The position numbers were made by a program, and so were the translations under genes. A stretch of DNA of 64,000 nt, from NCBI GenBank assembly GCA_944989445.1, contig CALYLW010000133.1:980829-1044828 (forward strand), written 5' to 3'. The DNA is from Ampullaceana balthica. Its lineage: Eukaryota; Mollusca; Gastropoda; Lymnaeidae. Position 1 is the stretch's first letter. Each line of letters opens with the position of its first letter. Positions 1 to 11,019 of this stretch are shown here, in pieces. The notes under the pieces are model-generated. The model was not told the DNA's origin, made no database searches, and saw only the letters and a program-made list of their open reading frames with translations.

Positions 1-129
1 CAATATTTCCTCAGACCAACGTAGACAAAGAGCGGTGTACATGTCACACAATATTTCCTCAGACCAACGTAGACAAAGAGCGGTGTACATGTCACACAAT
101 ATTTCCTCAGACCAACGTAGACAAAGAGC
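1..129. repeat. 48-bp minisatellite, truncated by window edge
   Basis: Three head-to-tail copies starting at 1, 49 and 97 (CAATATTTCCTCAGACC...), almost identical; the third breaks off after AGACAAAGAGC near 129. The left end is cut by the window, so the true size is unknown. Confidence 0.9.
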
Positions 130-159
130 ACTGATACAAATAACGCTACGTGAATGTTG

Positions 160-1204
160 ACAAGTGGCACGGTACTGAGGTTAAGCCACTGGCGTACTCG
201 GGTTCGAATCTCTGTGAAGGCATGGATTTTTTTTAAAACTGGGATCAGTGGCTGAGTCCACCCAGCTCCGAATGGATACCTTACACTAGTTAGTGAAACA
301 ACGGCTGCTGGGTATTGGGGTACCTTACACTAGTTAGTGAAACAACGGCTGCTGGGTATTGGGGTACCTTACACTAGTTAGTGAAACAACGACTGCTGGG
401 TATTGGGGTACCTTACACTAGTTAGTGAAACAACGGCTGCTGGGTATTGGGGTACCTTACACTAGTTAGTGAAACAACGGCTGCTGGGTATTGGGGTACC
501 TTACACTAGTTAGTGAAACAACGGCTGCTGGGTATTGGGGTACCTTACACTAGTTAGTGAAACAACGGCTGCTGGGTATTGGGGTACCTTACACTAGTTA
601 GTGAAACAACGGCTGCTGGGTATTGGGGTACCTTACACTAGTTAGTGAAACAACGGCTGCTGGGTATTGGGGTACCTTACACTAGTTAGTGAAACAACGG
701 CTGCTGGGTATTGGGGTACCTTACACTAGTTAGTGAAACAACGGCTGCTGGGTATTGGGGTACCTTACACTAGTTAGTGAAACAACGGCTGCTGGGTATT
801 GGGGTACCTTACACTAGTTAGTGAAACAACGGCTGCTGGGTATTGGGGTACCTTACACTAGTTAGTGAAACAACGGCTGCTGGGTATTGGGGTACCTTAC
901 ACTAGTTAGTGAAACAACGGCTGCTGGGTATTGGGGTACCTTACACTAGTTAGTGAAACAACGGCTGCTGGGTATTGGGGTACCTTACACTAGTTAGTGA
1001 AACAACGGCTGCTGGGTATTGGGGTACCTTACACTAGTTAGTGAAACAACGGCTGCTGGATATTGTGCACACACAATTTCCTTATTATAACTTATAAACA
1101 TGGCATGTGAGCGCTGCGTCACGGCATGTTCGGTACGTTCTTACAAGAACGTAGGACGCAAGAATCTTCTGCAATAGAAGGAGCGTCCGTATTGTAAAAA
1201 AAAA
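160..1204 (+). mobile_element. tRNA-derived SINE with internally expanded 44-bp array
   Basis: The head (160-230) has a pol III B-box-like GGTTCGAATCTC near 200 and a weaker A-box-like start, matching the SINE on the minus strand at 11,053-11,340. The body motif GCTCCGAATGG followed by a TACCT-ACACTA segment is common to both. Here that segment (277-1064) is repeated 18 times. After the array comes the tail: AGGACGCAAGAATCTTCTG and AGAAGGAGCGTCCGTA, then an A-run. The tail matches the 3' end of the LINE at 61,250-62,050. Family membership is read directly from sequence; mobilisation by the LINE is inferred. Confidence 0.8.
277..1064 (+). repeat. 44-bp minisatellite, 18 copies, born inside a SINE
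   Basis: Units start every 44 bp with TACCTTACACTAGTTAGTGA (277, 321, 365 ... 1025) and end GGGTATTGGGG. Copies are nearly identical; one near 390 has GACTGC for GGCTGC. The first copy is continuous with the SINE body (GCTCCGAATGGA just before it), and the related single-copy segment lies in the SINE at 11,053-11,340, so the unit is a duplicated SINE segment. Confidence 0.93.
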
Positions 1205-1774
1205 GTCACAACAATTCTGAACTCCGAAGAAGGGCTTTAAACTTAAGAACATGAACAAATCAACAACTATCGTAGAACTTACAAATATACATTGTATACA
1301 CACTTTAAAAAAAATATAAAATTTCCTTTCCAAACAATGCTGGCCTTATTGGCCAAGTAAAGCAGGATTAAAAAGTTTCTGTAGCGACAGTGCCCCTCAC
1401 ATGCCACTTAGTTTTTGTTTTACTAACTTCCCATTTCGAGCGATAGCATTCAGTCGGGTGCGCGACTACGAAAACAATGGGCGGACACAACGCGATCACA
1501 GTGTGAGCATATCTTTAAAAAGGACCTCATTTAATGTATTGCTGGTCACCGCAATTGTTTGTGCAACCTTAGCAACGGATGACCAGCAAATGGACAACTA
1601 TCTTCTAGCCTTGTTGAACTATTTGTTAGCTTCTGTTTTAAATATGATTGTATACAGACTTAACACATTTCTTGAACGTTATTTATCCATTACATGAAAT
1701 GAAGTTTTTTGTCAAAGACTAACTGAATAGTTATATTTGAATTAGAATGGCGTGGGGAAAAACTCATGACTGGC
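1205..1774. other. unassigned AT-rich spacer
   Basis: A 98-residue frame at 1401-1697 (+) starts MPLSFCFTNF. It has no recognisable domain or splice or promoter context, and I do not regard it as a gene. Nothing else is identifiable. Confidence 0.5.
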
Positions 1775-1782
1775 ACCTAGGC

Positions 1783-1968
1783 CAGTGCTTCTCAAACTTT
1801 TTAGTATGGCGGACCGGCAGGAATTTTTTCCATTGCGTCAGGGACCGGTGCACTATTTTCCCTGCACTGACAATTTTTTCTGTCCTTTTCTTGCGAACAT
1901 CTGCGGACCGGCAGCGGATGGCCCACGGACCGGCACCGGTCCGCGGACCACCACTTTGAGAAGCACTG
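1783..1968. mobile_element. 186-bp hAT MITE with 8-bp target duplication
   Basis: Terminal inverted repeats are CAGTGCTTCTCAAA at the left and the matching TTTGAGAAGCACTG at the right. Flanking 8-mers ACCTAGGC (1775-1782) and ACATAGGC (1969-1976) match at 7 of 8 bases, as expected for hAT insertion. The interior is rich in GCGGACCGGCA-type motifs often seen in hAT MITEs. It has no coding capacity. Confidence 0.92.
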
Positions 1969-2140
1969 ACATAGGCGACAATAACCAAATATTAGTAATT
2001 TAACCGAATGCACTTTCAGGGTGTCTTATTTGCACGCCGATTCAGTAAAACCCATTTATGAACCTTACACGCCGACTGTACTCATACAGTGATAGAAACA
2101 CTTTTTCAGTTCGAGGGCCGCATCAGTGGGCCGAGAAACG

Positions 2141-2329
2141 TCAATGGACCGCAGCTAAAATTAAACATCAGCCTAAATTCAAGCATTAATTGGTCGCCTT
2201 TAGTCAATGGACCGCAGCTAAAATTAAACATCAGCCTAAATTCAAGCATTAATATGTCGCCTTTAGTCAATGGACCGCAGCTAAAATTAAACATCAGCCT
2301 AAATTCAAGCATTAATATGTCGCCTTTAG
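2141..2329. repeat. 63-bp repeat, three copies
   Basis: Copies begin TCAATGGACCGCAGCTAAAA at 2141, 2204 and 2267. The period is a multiple of three, so an 86-residue frame stays open on both strands with 21-residue repeats; with only three copies this is better explained by duplication than by a gene. Confidence 0.9.
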
Positions 2330-2415
2330 CTTTTCCGAATTTGACGTAGGCTTCCGAGGTCCGCACAGAAAACCGTAGTGCGCCGCAGTATACCGACCCA
2401 TATCCTAATACAACA

Positions 2416-2607
2416 TCTCTCTCTCCCCCTCTCTCTCCCTGTCTCTCCTCTTTCTCTCTCTCTCTACTCTTTCTGTCTCTCTCTCTCCCTGTCTCTCCTC
2501 TTTCTCTCTCTCCCTGTCTCTCCTCTTTCTCTCTCTCCCTGTCTCTCCTCTTTCTTTCTCTCTCTCTCTCTCCCTGTCTCTCCTCTTTCTCTCTCTCCCT
2601 GTCTCTC

Positions 2608-2690
<83 letters not shown>
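2416..2690. repeat. (CT)n microsatellite with longer internal period
   Basis: A polypyrimidine tract. The first 200 bases are built of a CTCCCTGTCTCTCCTCTTTC module repeated several times; the last ~75 are pure CT. Purine-rich on the minus strand. The serine/leucine and arginine/glutamate frames across it are artefacts. Confidence 0.97.
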
Positions 2691-2693
<3 letters not shown>

Positions 2694-2699
2694 AGTTCA

Positions 2700-3105
2700 A
2701 TTCATCGTCCACAAATATCCTCTCATCACTTTTCTGTCTGCCTCCACTACACCTCAAGAGAACCTCTCCCTACTGTCACCTCTTATTTGGTCTCGCCATC
2801 AATCCAACTTCGATACCATTAAATTCCCCTCGTCCTTATTTAGTATCCAATGTTCACGAGTTAAGCTCCAAATTTAGTTCATTTAGTCAATTAGTCGTGG
2901 AAAGTGCAACGGCTGGAATACGTCCAGCCCGTCACAAAGTGAGACAGCAACCACCAATAAGGGCTTCAACAGTTTAATCAATAAAGATTAGAGGAAATCT
3001 CTAACACATCTTAGCCAGACGTTAAACAAAAGAATCGCAGTCTGAACTGCCCATTGATATATTGTCCTTCTTAGAATATTTGTTTACAAAAAAGTGGAAT
3101 TAATA
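2700..3105. other. no identifiable feature
   Basis: Mixed-composition sequence between the CT tract and the next minisatellite. I see no gene, RNA or transposon end. Confidence 0.5.
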
Positions 3106-3433
3106 TTTCACCAGTAGGCCAACATATCCACCAGGTCAACATATCCACTAGGCCAACATATCCACTAGACCAATATATCCACCAGGTCAACATGTCCACC
3201 AGGTCAACATATCCACCAGGTCAACATCCATCAGGCCAACATATCCACCAGGTCAACATATCCACCAAGTCAACATATCCACCAGGGCCAACATATCCAC
3301 TAGGCCAACAAATCCACTAGACCAACATATCCACCAAGTCAACATATCCACCAGGTCAACATATCAACCAGGACAAACATATCCAACAGACCACCAGAGC
3401 AACAATCCATCAGGTCAATATCCACCAGGGAAA
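3106..3433. repeat. degenerate 17-bp minisatellite
   Basis: About 19 units of ACCAGGTCAACATATCC with substitutions (AGGCC, AGACC) and short indels. Divergence among units is higher than in most arrays here, suggesting an older array. Confidence 0.9.
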
Positions 3434-4236
3434 AAACCCACTTTAATTATAATGATTAGCTTTGCTTTTAAATCCACCTTTGTTTCAAATAATTGCCAGG
3501 TAAAGCTCTAATCAAATTTTTAGTCCTGGTTTAGGCAGGATGCATTGTGAAGATTAGGGTCGGCGTAACGGGGAAAATTACAGCATTATTAATTGCAACG
3601 TAAATATTTGGGTGTAAATTGAGGCCACTGGAAAGGCAAATAGTCTTATCAGAAGTGTTAATCTTTGAAAACAATCAACGACTCATATTTCAATCGTTGT
3701 GTTACCTGGCATACACTCACATTTCACGTGTTGTGAAATTGACTGACGTTCCCATATGATGTGTTACCTGGCACACAGATACGTCAAACAAAATGTTGAC
3801 CTGTGACTACTAAACAATGTTCAAGACAACCAACAAATTAACGAGGTTGGCCGCACAATAATTTGGTACGAGAGCTATAAGTCAGAACAAAATTCTTGCA
3901 CAAAACGACCGATAAAAAACCCCAAAGATTATCATTCCATGTTAGTCAGAGTTGAGTGGCGTGCCACTAAGACATCCAACCCATTACTTACACTCAATAA
4001 ACATTAAATATGACCTTAGCAAAGCAACAAAATAATGACATAACTTTGTCGTAGCACAACGAAATCGGACAAACTAATCGAGAGAAAAGAAAACGTTTGT
4101 GAGATTTGTGAAATTTAATTTTGGATCTCATGACGTCATCAAATTTTGGTCTGACACTGCTGTATCGCAATCAAAGGAATAGCTTTCAATTTCATCATCA
4201 GTCGATCTCTAGTTAAAATGTTTGCTTAAAGACAAT
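3434..4236. other. no identifiable feature
   Basis: AT-rich unique sequence. A short pair of related segments (GTTACCTGGCA-ACAC at about 3701 and 3763) is the only repeat I see; there is no credible coding frame. Confidence 0.5.
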
Positions 4237-4711
4237 TTTTGCTCTAACCGCTACAGCCATACCGGTGGTATCAAACAAACCTTGCTCTAACCACTGCAGC
4301 CATACCGGTGGTATCAAACAAACCTTGCTCTAACCGCTGCAGCCATACCGGTGGTATCAAACAAACCTTGCTCTAACCGCTGCAGCCATACCGGTGGTAT
4401 CAAACAAACCTTGCTCTAACCGCTGCAGCCATACCGGTGGTATCAAACAAACCTTGCTCTAACCACTGCAGCCATACCGGTGGTATCAAACAAACCTTGC
4501 TCTAACCACTGCAGCCATACCGGTGGTATCAAACAAACCTTGCTCTAACCGCTGCAGTCATACCGGTGACATCAAACAAACCTTGCTCTAACCGTTGCAG
4601 CCATACCGGTGGTTTCAAACATACCTTGCTCTAACCACTGCAGCCATGCCGGTGGAATCAAACAAACCTTGCTCTAACCACTGCAGCCATACCGGCGGTA
4701 TCGAACAAACA
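4237..4711. repeat. 43-bp minisatellite, about 11 copies
   Basis: Units contain ATACCGGTGGTATCAAACAA, recurring exactly every 43 bp from 4261 to 4691. Variants are mostly CCGCTGCAG/CCACTGCAG; the last three units diverge (ATGCCGG, GGCGGTATCGAAC). Confidence 0.95.
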
Positions 4712-5276
4712 GCGGTAAATTCAAGTTTACCTTCGCCGTCCTTCTCTTTCAAACATAAATTGCTTGCATATCAAAGAGCTCCGGTTACAGTTTTTCTGAC
4801 ACATCCTCCAGTTTACAATTAAATGGATTCATTAACCGACTTAATGCCATTCTCACTGAAATATGCATGGGTTTACATCTTCAGGGGTTGTATCACACAA
4901 CTCTATCAAACAGTTTTATCCTTCCAGGTTTTTCTTCAGGAATGAGAGCTGTCTTCGGCGTCATTTAATGATTCTAAAGAAACCGCAGACTAGATTATCT
5001 CTTCCTTAAGAATATTAAGATTCAAGTTCATTTCATCCATGTGGGATATGATGTTCTCCAAAAGTTACAATTTTGACCGCCATGTTTAATGATCTGATAA
5101 CTATGGATCAGCTCTCTCTCTCTCTTTCAGATAAAAAAACAACAACATGTATTTTGTTTCGGGACTTATAAAAATGAAACAGAACCTTATGCTGAACTAT
5201 CCGATCCTCTATGATAAGACAAACCACATAATCCAGAATAAATGTCTTCACGAAAAGCCTTGAACTGAGGGTGAGT
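4712..5276. other. no identifiable feature
   Basis: Unique sequence with a short CT run at 5112-5128. No gene or transposon terminus recognised. Confidence 0.5.
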
Positions 5277-5395
5277 GAGAGCATGTTCGTACTGGAACTG
5301 ACGTGACTGGGAGCATGTTCGTACTGGAACTGACGTGACTGAGAGCAGGTTCGTACTGGAACTGACGTGACTGAGAGCAGGTTCGTACTTGAAGT
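5277..5395. repeat. 32-bp repeat, about four copies
   Basis: GAGAGCA(T/G)GTTCGTACTGG followed by AACTGACGTGACTG recurs at 5281, 5313, 5345 and 5377. Each unit carries TGACGT. The two 5' copies have CATG and the two 3' copies CAGG. Confidence 0.93.
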
Positions 5396-5727
5396 TATCA
5401 CAGACTCGACTGGTTACAGTACAAATGAAATATCTCAGTCTTTTCGACAGGGTTCTTGCTGATGTAATTATTATGCAGTATATGAACAGACTGGACAGAA
5501 AAAGCATATATTTCAACCGAGTCCTGATCTGCCTCTATCAGACCCTTCACACTCCAATCATGTTTTTCATCCATTAAATGTTACATCTGGAATATGATTC
5601 TAATGAAGGTTACAATCTTATAAGTTGTTTTACACTTCCGTGAAAATGTCTTCCCATTTGTTGTTCTGTGCGTGCTGTAAGTCTTCCTTCAACAGAAAAT
5701 ACAAATTGATACCACGAATGTACGGGA

Positions 5728-6011
5728 GAATGTGTGACGTGTTCACGAGATCAGTATACTCATCCAGTGTGACGTGTTCACGAGATCAGTATACTCATCC
5801 AGTGTGACGTGTTCACGAGATCAGTATACTCATCCAGTGTGACGTGTTCACGAGATCAGTATACTCATCCAGTGTGACGTGTTCACGAGATCAGTATACT
5901 CATCAAGTGTGACGTGTTCACGAGATCAGTATACTCATCCAGTGTGACGTGTTCACGAGATCAGTATACTCATCCAGTGTGACGTGTTCACGAGATCAGT
6001 ATACTCATCCT
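5728..6011. repeat. 35-bp minisatellite, eight copies
   Basis: GTGTGACGTGTTCACGAGAT then CAGTATACTCATCCA repeats every 35 bp with virtually no variation (one CATCAA at about 5902). The last unit ends in CATCCTGC. The array is recent or homogenised. Confidence 0.95.
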
Positions 6012-6342
6012 GCACCAACTTCTTTACTTTCTCACTTATTCGTGTGTTACGTCCGCAAGTACAAATAAATGTCTAACTCTAAATAATTATTATAGTAATA
6101 TTAACACGACTCGTTATTACGGCAAGCAACAAAAACTAGGGAAAACACGGCACTGACTCGACAAATATGAAATAAATAACTACAAATAACTACACGGTAT
6201 CTGTCATTCTAAATGTATAATATAATTTAATTAATTTAACTTAAATAACAAACTGTAGTACTAAATAAAATAAATAAGATTATTCACGATAGCGATAGCT
6301 CTTACAATACAATTAACATGTAACAACAATAGTGACAATAGT
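6012..6342. other. AT-rich spacer
   Basis: Low-complexity A/T-rich DNA with no recognisable feature. Confidence 0.5.
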
Positions 6343-6357
6343 ATGCGAGCGTTAGCT

Positions 6358-6818
6358 TTCTTCTTCTTCTTCTTCTTCTCTCTCTCTCTTCTCTCTCTCT
6401 TTCACTCTCTCTCTCTGTCTCTCTCTCTCTCTCTCTCTTTCATTATCTCACTCTTTCACTCTCTCTTTCACTCTGTCTCTCTCTCTCTCTCCCTTTCACT
6501 CTCTCTTCTCTCTCTCTTTCACTCTCTCTTCTCTCTCTCTTTCACTCTCTCTCTCTCTCTTTCATTCTCTCACTCTTTCACTCTCTCTTTCACTCTGTCT
6601 CGCTCTCCCTTTCACTCTATCACTCTCTCTCTCTTTCACTCTGTCTCTCTCTCACCCTTTCACTCTCTCTTCTCTCTCTCTTTCACTCTCTCTCTCTCTC
6701 TCTCTCTTTCATTCTCTCACTCTTTCACTCTCTCTTTCACTCTGTCTCTCTCTCCCTTTCACTCTATCACTCTCTCTTTCTTTCACTCTATCTATCTCTC
6801 TCTCTCTCATTTCATCCT
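6358..6818. repeat. polypyrimidine CT/TTTCACTCTCTC tract
   Basis: TTC repeats followed by (CT)n and TTTCACTCTCTC modules. Segments of about 200 bp recur within it (the CACTCTTTCACTCTCTC and CTGTCTC blocks), so it expanded by segmental duplication as well as slippage. The Ser/Leu/Phe-rich 183-residue frame over it is an artefact. Confidence 0.95.
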
Positions 6819-6924
6819 TATTCTTCTGTGTTCGCCTCTTATTTATACCATCATCCTAGGACCATTCTATTCATCGGACCAGACTGACCAATGAACCGTC
6901 TCGTAAATCATGGATAATAAAACA

Positions 6925-7450
6925 AACCCGTAAAAACAAAGTTTTTGACTATAAATCCCTTATATATGAGACATAACTAACAGTATTGATTATGTTCAAA
7001 CGCGACAAATATTTACAGACTGAATCTGTCTTAACTCCCCTTTGCTTTATAACCAGCGAAGAGGGGAAAGGTCTGGTCACCGAATCGCTGGACCGAGCTC
7101 AGCATGACACGTAAAATGTAGACAAAAGCACGCCGATACATCGACGGATGGCGTCAACTGAACTGTCACGTGAAAAAAAAACTGTGAAATTTAATTACAT
7201 ACGTTGTATAGAGATAAACTAAAAACGCATTAATTTAATTACGGTACGTTCGATCGATCTGAAATTTTTATACAATGCATTGTTAGGTAACACGAGTCTA
7301 TGTGCCAAATTTCAAACGATGGCATCACGGGAAGATGGTCATTTTTTACTTTTGTTTTTTCACCTGACCGACGTACGAAGAGATGACGACAGACAGAGAG
7401 AGAGAGACAGAGAGACAAGATTTCGAAGTTAATATAAGGGATTTAAAAAT
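6925..7450 (-). mobile_element. dispersed repeat family R1, minus-strand copy
   Basis: Shares blocks with 11,020-11,888, 34,561-35,041 and 58,395-58,700. One end is GACTATAAATCCCTTATATA and the other AATATAAGGGATTT, so its ends are imperfect inverted repeats. The internal landmark TTAATTTAATTACGGTAC is the reverse complement of the GTACCGTAATTAAATTAA seen in the other copies. It also shares ATCACGGGAAG and CATTTTTTACTTTT with the 3' part of the Helitron near 17,355-17,390. It is non-coding; superfamily not settled. Confidence 0.7.
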
Positions 7451-9002
7451 GTTTATCAAGGATGTTCTGGATAATGCATGTAGTATCCCGTGTTGACATG
7501 TGGGCGGGGCAAAGTCCAACTGACATTGCCAAAAGGCTAATAATACTTCCATACTTATTGACTTTCTTCAGACACTAGTCATTTCCCGCTTTCATAATTC
7601 TCTCTTTGATGAATATTACATCAGTAAAATGTTGTCCTAGTTCTACATTGTATTAATTGCTATTGAAAACATGATATTAGAAATTAAATTGTATCACAAC
7701 ATTTCATGTAGCACTCATTTTATTAAGTCATTTCAAGGACCGTTAAAGGGCAAAATGAAAAACGTCGCGGGCCAGACCCATCCCACGGGCCGTACCGTAG
7801 TATAATTACCCATGTTGTAGACCCTGTAGACGGATGTACCTGGTGGTAAATCCTGTGATGCGTATCTTTGCTCAATTTTTTTTATCTAATTTATTTTAGA
7901 GTTTTTTGTTGACATCGTTCTATAAACCAACAGCTGAAGCAGGTCTTAATGCCTGGTGTGGACCTAAACAACTGTCAGGCTAATCTAATTAGAAAATAAA
8001 ATAAATGACACTTTTTAAATTGAATTTCTTTATTAGAATCATTAAAAAACATTTTTTTCCCAATATTGTTATTAGGTGGGGATTATTAGAGAGGAATTGT
8101 AGCGAAAAGTAAATATGACCCATGTTTTGACCAACGGTTCACAGCCTGTGAATCTCGGGGTAATCTGCGGCGTTTGAATTACGGCTCTTGAATAACAACA
8201 CTCGATGGTGTGTAGATGCATTGTGGGATAAAGTGCCCGGATGAAGACATCTAACAAGACTTTTTTATGTCCGGTAAAATGGGACAAGACCAAGGAGACA
8301 TTAGCCTTAACCGAGATATTGCGGAAAAAGTTCACCGGGTCTATCAGACGAACGCTTGCCGTTTAACCTATTTAACTATATAACACGAGCGGCATCAACT
8401 ACTTGAGAATTGCAATCCGCACATGCTCAAACCTAATAGGACCATTAATTATCTTTAAGATTAATACGGAACTTTCTTCCAAGAGGCATTCATCAGTGAT
8501 CTAGCTTATTGCGTTTAGCAGCCAAGGTCATAGTTTAGATTATTAGGTCAAGGGCACAAGAACGCTACGTTAAAAGCAGCACACGAAGTTAAAATAAAAT
8601 ATGAAACAATACATGAATTCTCCATTGCTATAGTTTGTAGTCTTAGTAATAAGACATGCCCCTGGTTCGTGTAAGTCTCTGCCCGTACAGTTAAGCAATT
8701 TTAGCATCCGGGCATCTGCCGATAGCTTCTCTTCCGTATCATCGCTCGCGGGATAAACATTTGGCAGTAATCAAACAGAAAGTCCAAGGTCGGAGAGAGT
8801 TTAGTGGAGCACCTTGGGTGGAAGACCAGTTGGGGGGGGGGTAGTTATCGCTTTACACCAAGGCGGTCATCCATATACTACATACTCACTGAGAACAAAA
8901 TAGGGTGTGTGTGGGTATGTCGATTTTCTGGAGGCCTGATGAGTGCCTCAACAGACTTGTCAAAATGATAAGATTCTTCAACTATTATCATGAATTTCTG
9001 AC
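7451..9002. other. mostly unique sequence, no gene recognised
   Basis: Frames of up to 87 residues (8072-8335, minus) lack any recognisable motif. A GC-rich piece at 7755-7800 (GTCGCGGGCC...GGGCCGTACC) resembles the interior of a hAT MITE but has no clear ends. There is a G-run at 8833. Confidence 0.5.
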
Positions 9003-9014
9003 TGTTCATAAAAA

Positions 9015-9265
9015 TTAGGGATGTACCGGATTCACATTTTTGAAATCCGGCTGCAGCCGAATTTGACCGGATTTATGAAGTGAAATCTGACTGGAGCGGG
9101 ATTTGTTAAAATGGCCGGATTCCGATTTTGATAGTGCCATTATATGAATATATATTATATTTAGGGCTCTACATGCTAGCCGGATTTGGCTAGATTTATG
9201 AAGTGAAATTTTGCCGGAGCCGTATTTGCAAAAAAAGCGGGATTCAGGATTTGCAGGAGCCGTCA
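9015..9265. repeat. CCGGATTT-rich degenerate duplication
   Basis: Two related segments about 120 bp apart (9060-9125 and 9180-9250) share GATTTATGAAGTGAAAT and a CCGGAGC-like block. It starts TTAGGGATGTACCGGATT, reminiscent of MITE ends, but I could not define termini or a target duplication. Confidence 0.5.
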
Positions 9266-9266
9266 A

Positions 9267-9420
9267 TGTGTGATGTCAGACTTACATATTTTTGTGTGAT
9301 GTCAGACTTGGGTATTTTTATGTGGGATGTCAGACTTACGTATTTTATGTGTGATATCAGACATACGTATTTCTGTGTGTGATGTCATACGTACGTATGT
9401 CTATATGTCACAAATACGTG
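9267..9420. repeat. short ~32-bp tandem repeat, about five copies
   Basis: GTGTGATGTCAGACTTACGT-like units with ATTTTTGT/ATTTTATG linkers, increasingly divergent to the right (TCATACGTACGTATG). Confidence 0.8.
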
Positions 9421-10120
9421 TGGATGTATGAAGCGCGGGGAATGCGGGGAAATCCGACAACATTTTTCCTTCTTTTCTTGGTTCTATAATTTGTTGCCTA
9501 CGAATGACGTATTATTTCGTCGCACACAAACATGGGTTCCTTGATTTTGTATTATTATTTAAATATTTTGCGGTTTTGTTTCAAAAATTTTTGAGTGTGG
9601 AGTATGGATGTAAAGTCTAACAACTACAAGTCTTAGAGATCGCGATTAATTAGGAAACAATAATTAAGGAGCGTTGATGCTCAGGTACAAGGCGGTATCA
9701 AAAGTCGACTTTAAAGCGTATACATGAATTGTGGGAATCACTGGTCTTGACATACAACAATGAATATTTGTTATTTTGTTTATTTATTTTAATTTTGTTT
9801 TGAAAGAAGTGTAAAGTAATAATTACTCATAATTGTGTTTCCATAAATCATTTGTCGGGAAATTGTAAAGGGTGGGGTAAAGATAGGTCATTGTACCAAC
9901 GCATGGTGGGTGTCTAAAAGTACGAGTGAAATACGACTCGTGGGAGTCAGTGAATTCAACTGTTTGGTAACACCACACAACAATATGAGGAGACGGACGC
10001 AGTGTGCTGTATGTAGATCACCAGGCGGATAGAAAGAAAATGATGAAATGTTACAGACGTATGACCCGTGGGTTATTACCAGCGGGGGTGGGGGTGGGGT
10101 GGGGGTGGGCAACCGTGGGG
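9421..10120. other. AT-rich unique sequence
   Basis: No gene recognised. A G-rich run (GGGGGTGGGGGTGGGG type) at 10,083-10,110 leads into the next array. Confidence 0.5.
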
Positions 10121-10540
10121 TGTGACAAGCTGTGGATTGGGACCAGCCATGGGTATATGACCGGCTGTGACGTGGGATCAGCTGTGAGGTGGGACCAGCT
10201 GTGACGTGGGACAGCTGTGACGTGGGACCAGCTGTGAGGTGGGACCAGCTGTGAGGTGGGACCAGCTGTGAGTTGTGAACAGCTGTGATATGTGATAAGC
10301 CGTTGTGTATTAGCAGCCGTGTAATGTGACCAGCTGTGACGTGGGACCAGCTGTGATGTGGGACCAGCTGTGAGGTGGGACCAGCTGTGACGTGGGACCA
10401 GCTGTGAGGTGGGACCAGCTGTGACGTGGGACCAGCTGTGACGTGGGACCAGCTGTGACGTGGGACCAGCTGTGACGTGGGACCAGCTGTGACGTGGGAC
10501 CAGCTGTGACGTGGGACCAGCTGTGACGTGGGACCAGTTT
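10121..10540. repeat. 17-bp CAGCTG minisatellite
   Basis: About 24 units of CCAGCTGTGACGTGGGA with C/G alternation (GACGTGG or GAGGTGG). A diverged stretch at 10,270-10,335 separates two blocks. Because 17 is not divisible by three and the minus-strand unit has no stop codon, all three minus frames stay open over much of the array; these are not genes. Each unit has the E-box CAGCTG. Confidence 0.95.
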
Positions 10541-11019
10541 TCGACAGTTGAATTTGTGTGACATGCTTTTGTATCAAGATTAAAACAAGAAATAAAGAAA
10601 AACAATGGACATGTCACAGCAAAAAGCGGAGACAACTACCAAACGAAATATTTGAGATAATTTCTTCGATCAGCAATAACGTACTTTGGTCAGGCCTCAC
10701 CAACGTAGCCATCGATTTACTGTAAACTGGTTTAATGACCGCAAGGACAGTCGCGAAGGGTCGTTTGTGGCGGGTTAGGGGGGGGGGTAACAGAGAAGGG
10801 GCATTTGTGCGGGTTAGGGGGGTTAACAGAGTGGAGATTTTATTTTCAAGGGAGGTAATTTTTGCTATGGTAACGAGGTGGATTGTAAGCTACGGGTTCC
10901 CAGAGAACTAAAGTAGTGTACAGTAGTTACAAAGGGCATTCGATTAAAATTCCGATATTAAAAGTTTTAAATTTTTTTTTGAGAACCTAATGCAAGAGCG
11001 TACCAATGTTGCGCTTTTG
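10541..11019. other. unique sequence with G-runs
   Basis: A short duplication, GGGTTAGGGGGG, at about 10,775 and 10,812. No gene recognised. Confidence 0.5.

Noticed and set aside
196..215. A functional tRNA gene at the GGTTCGAATC motif
   Set aside because: The B-box is present but no cloverleaf or acceptor pairing can be made; it belongs to a SINE head.
2378..2977. Ser/Leu-rich and Arg/Glu-rich proteins over CT tracts
   Set aside because: Microsatellite translation; the unique part after 2690 has no recognisable domain.
7735..7805. A hAT MITE with a GCGGGCC interior
   Set aside because: No inverted ends or target duplication could be found.
9888..10635. Overlapping minus-strand frames of up to 229 residues
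   Set aside because: Produced by the 17-bp repeat, open in every minus frame.
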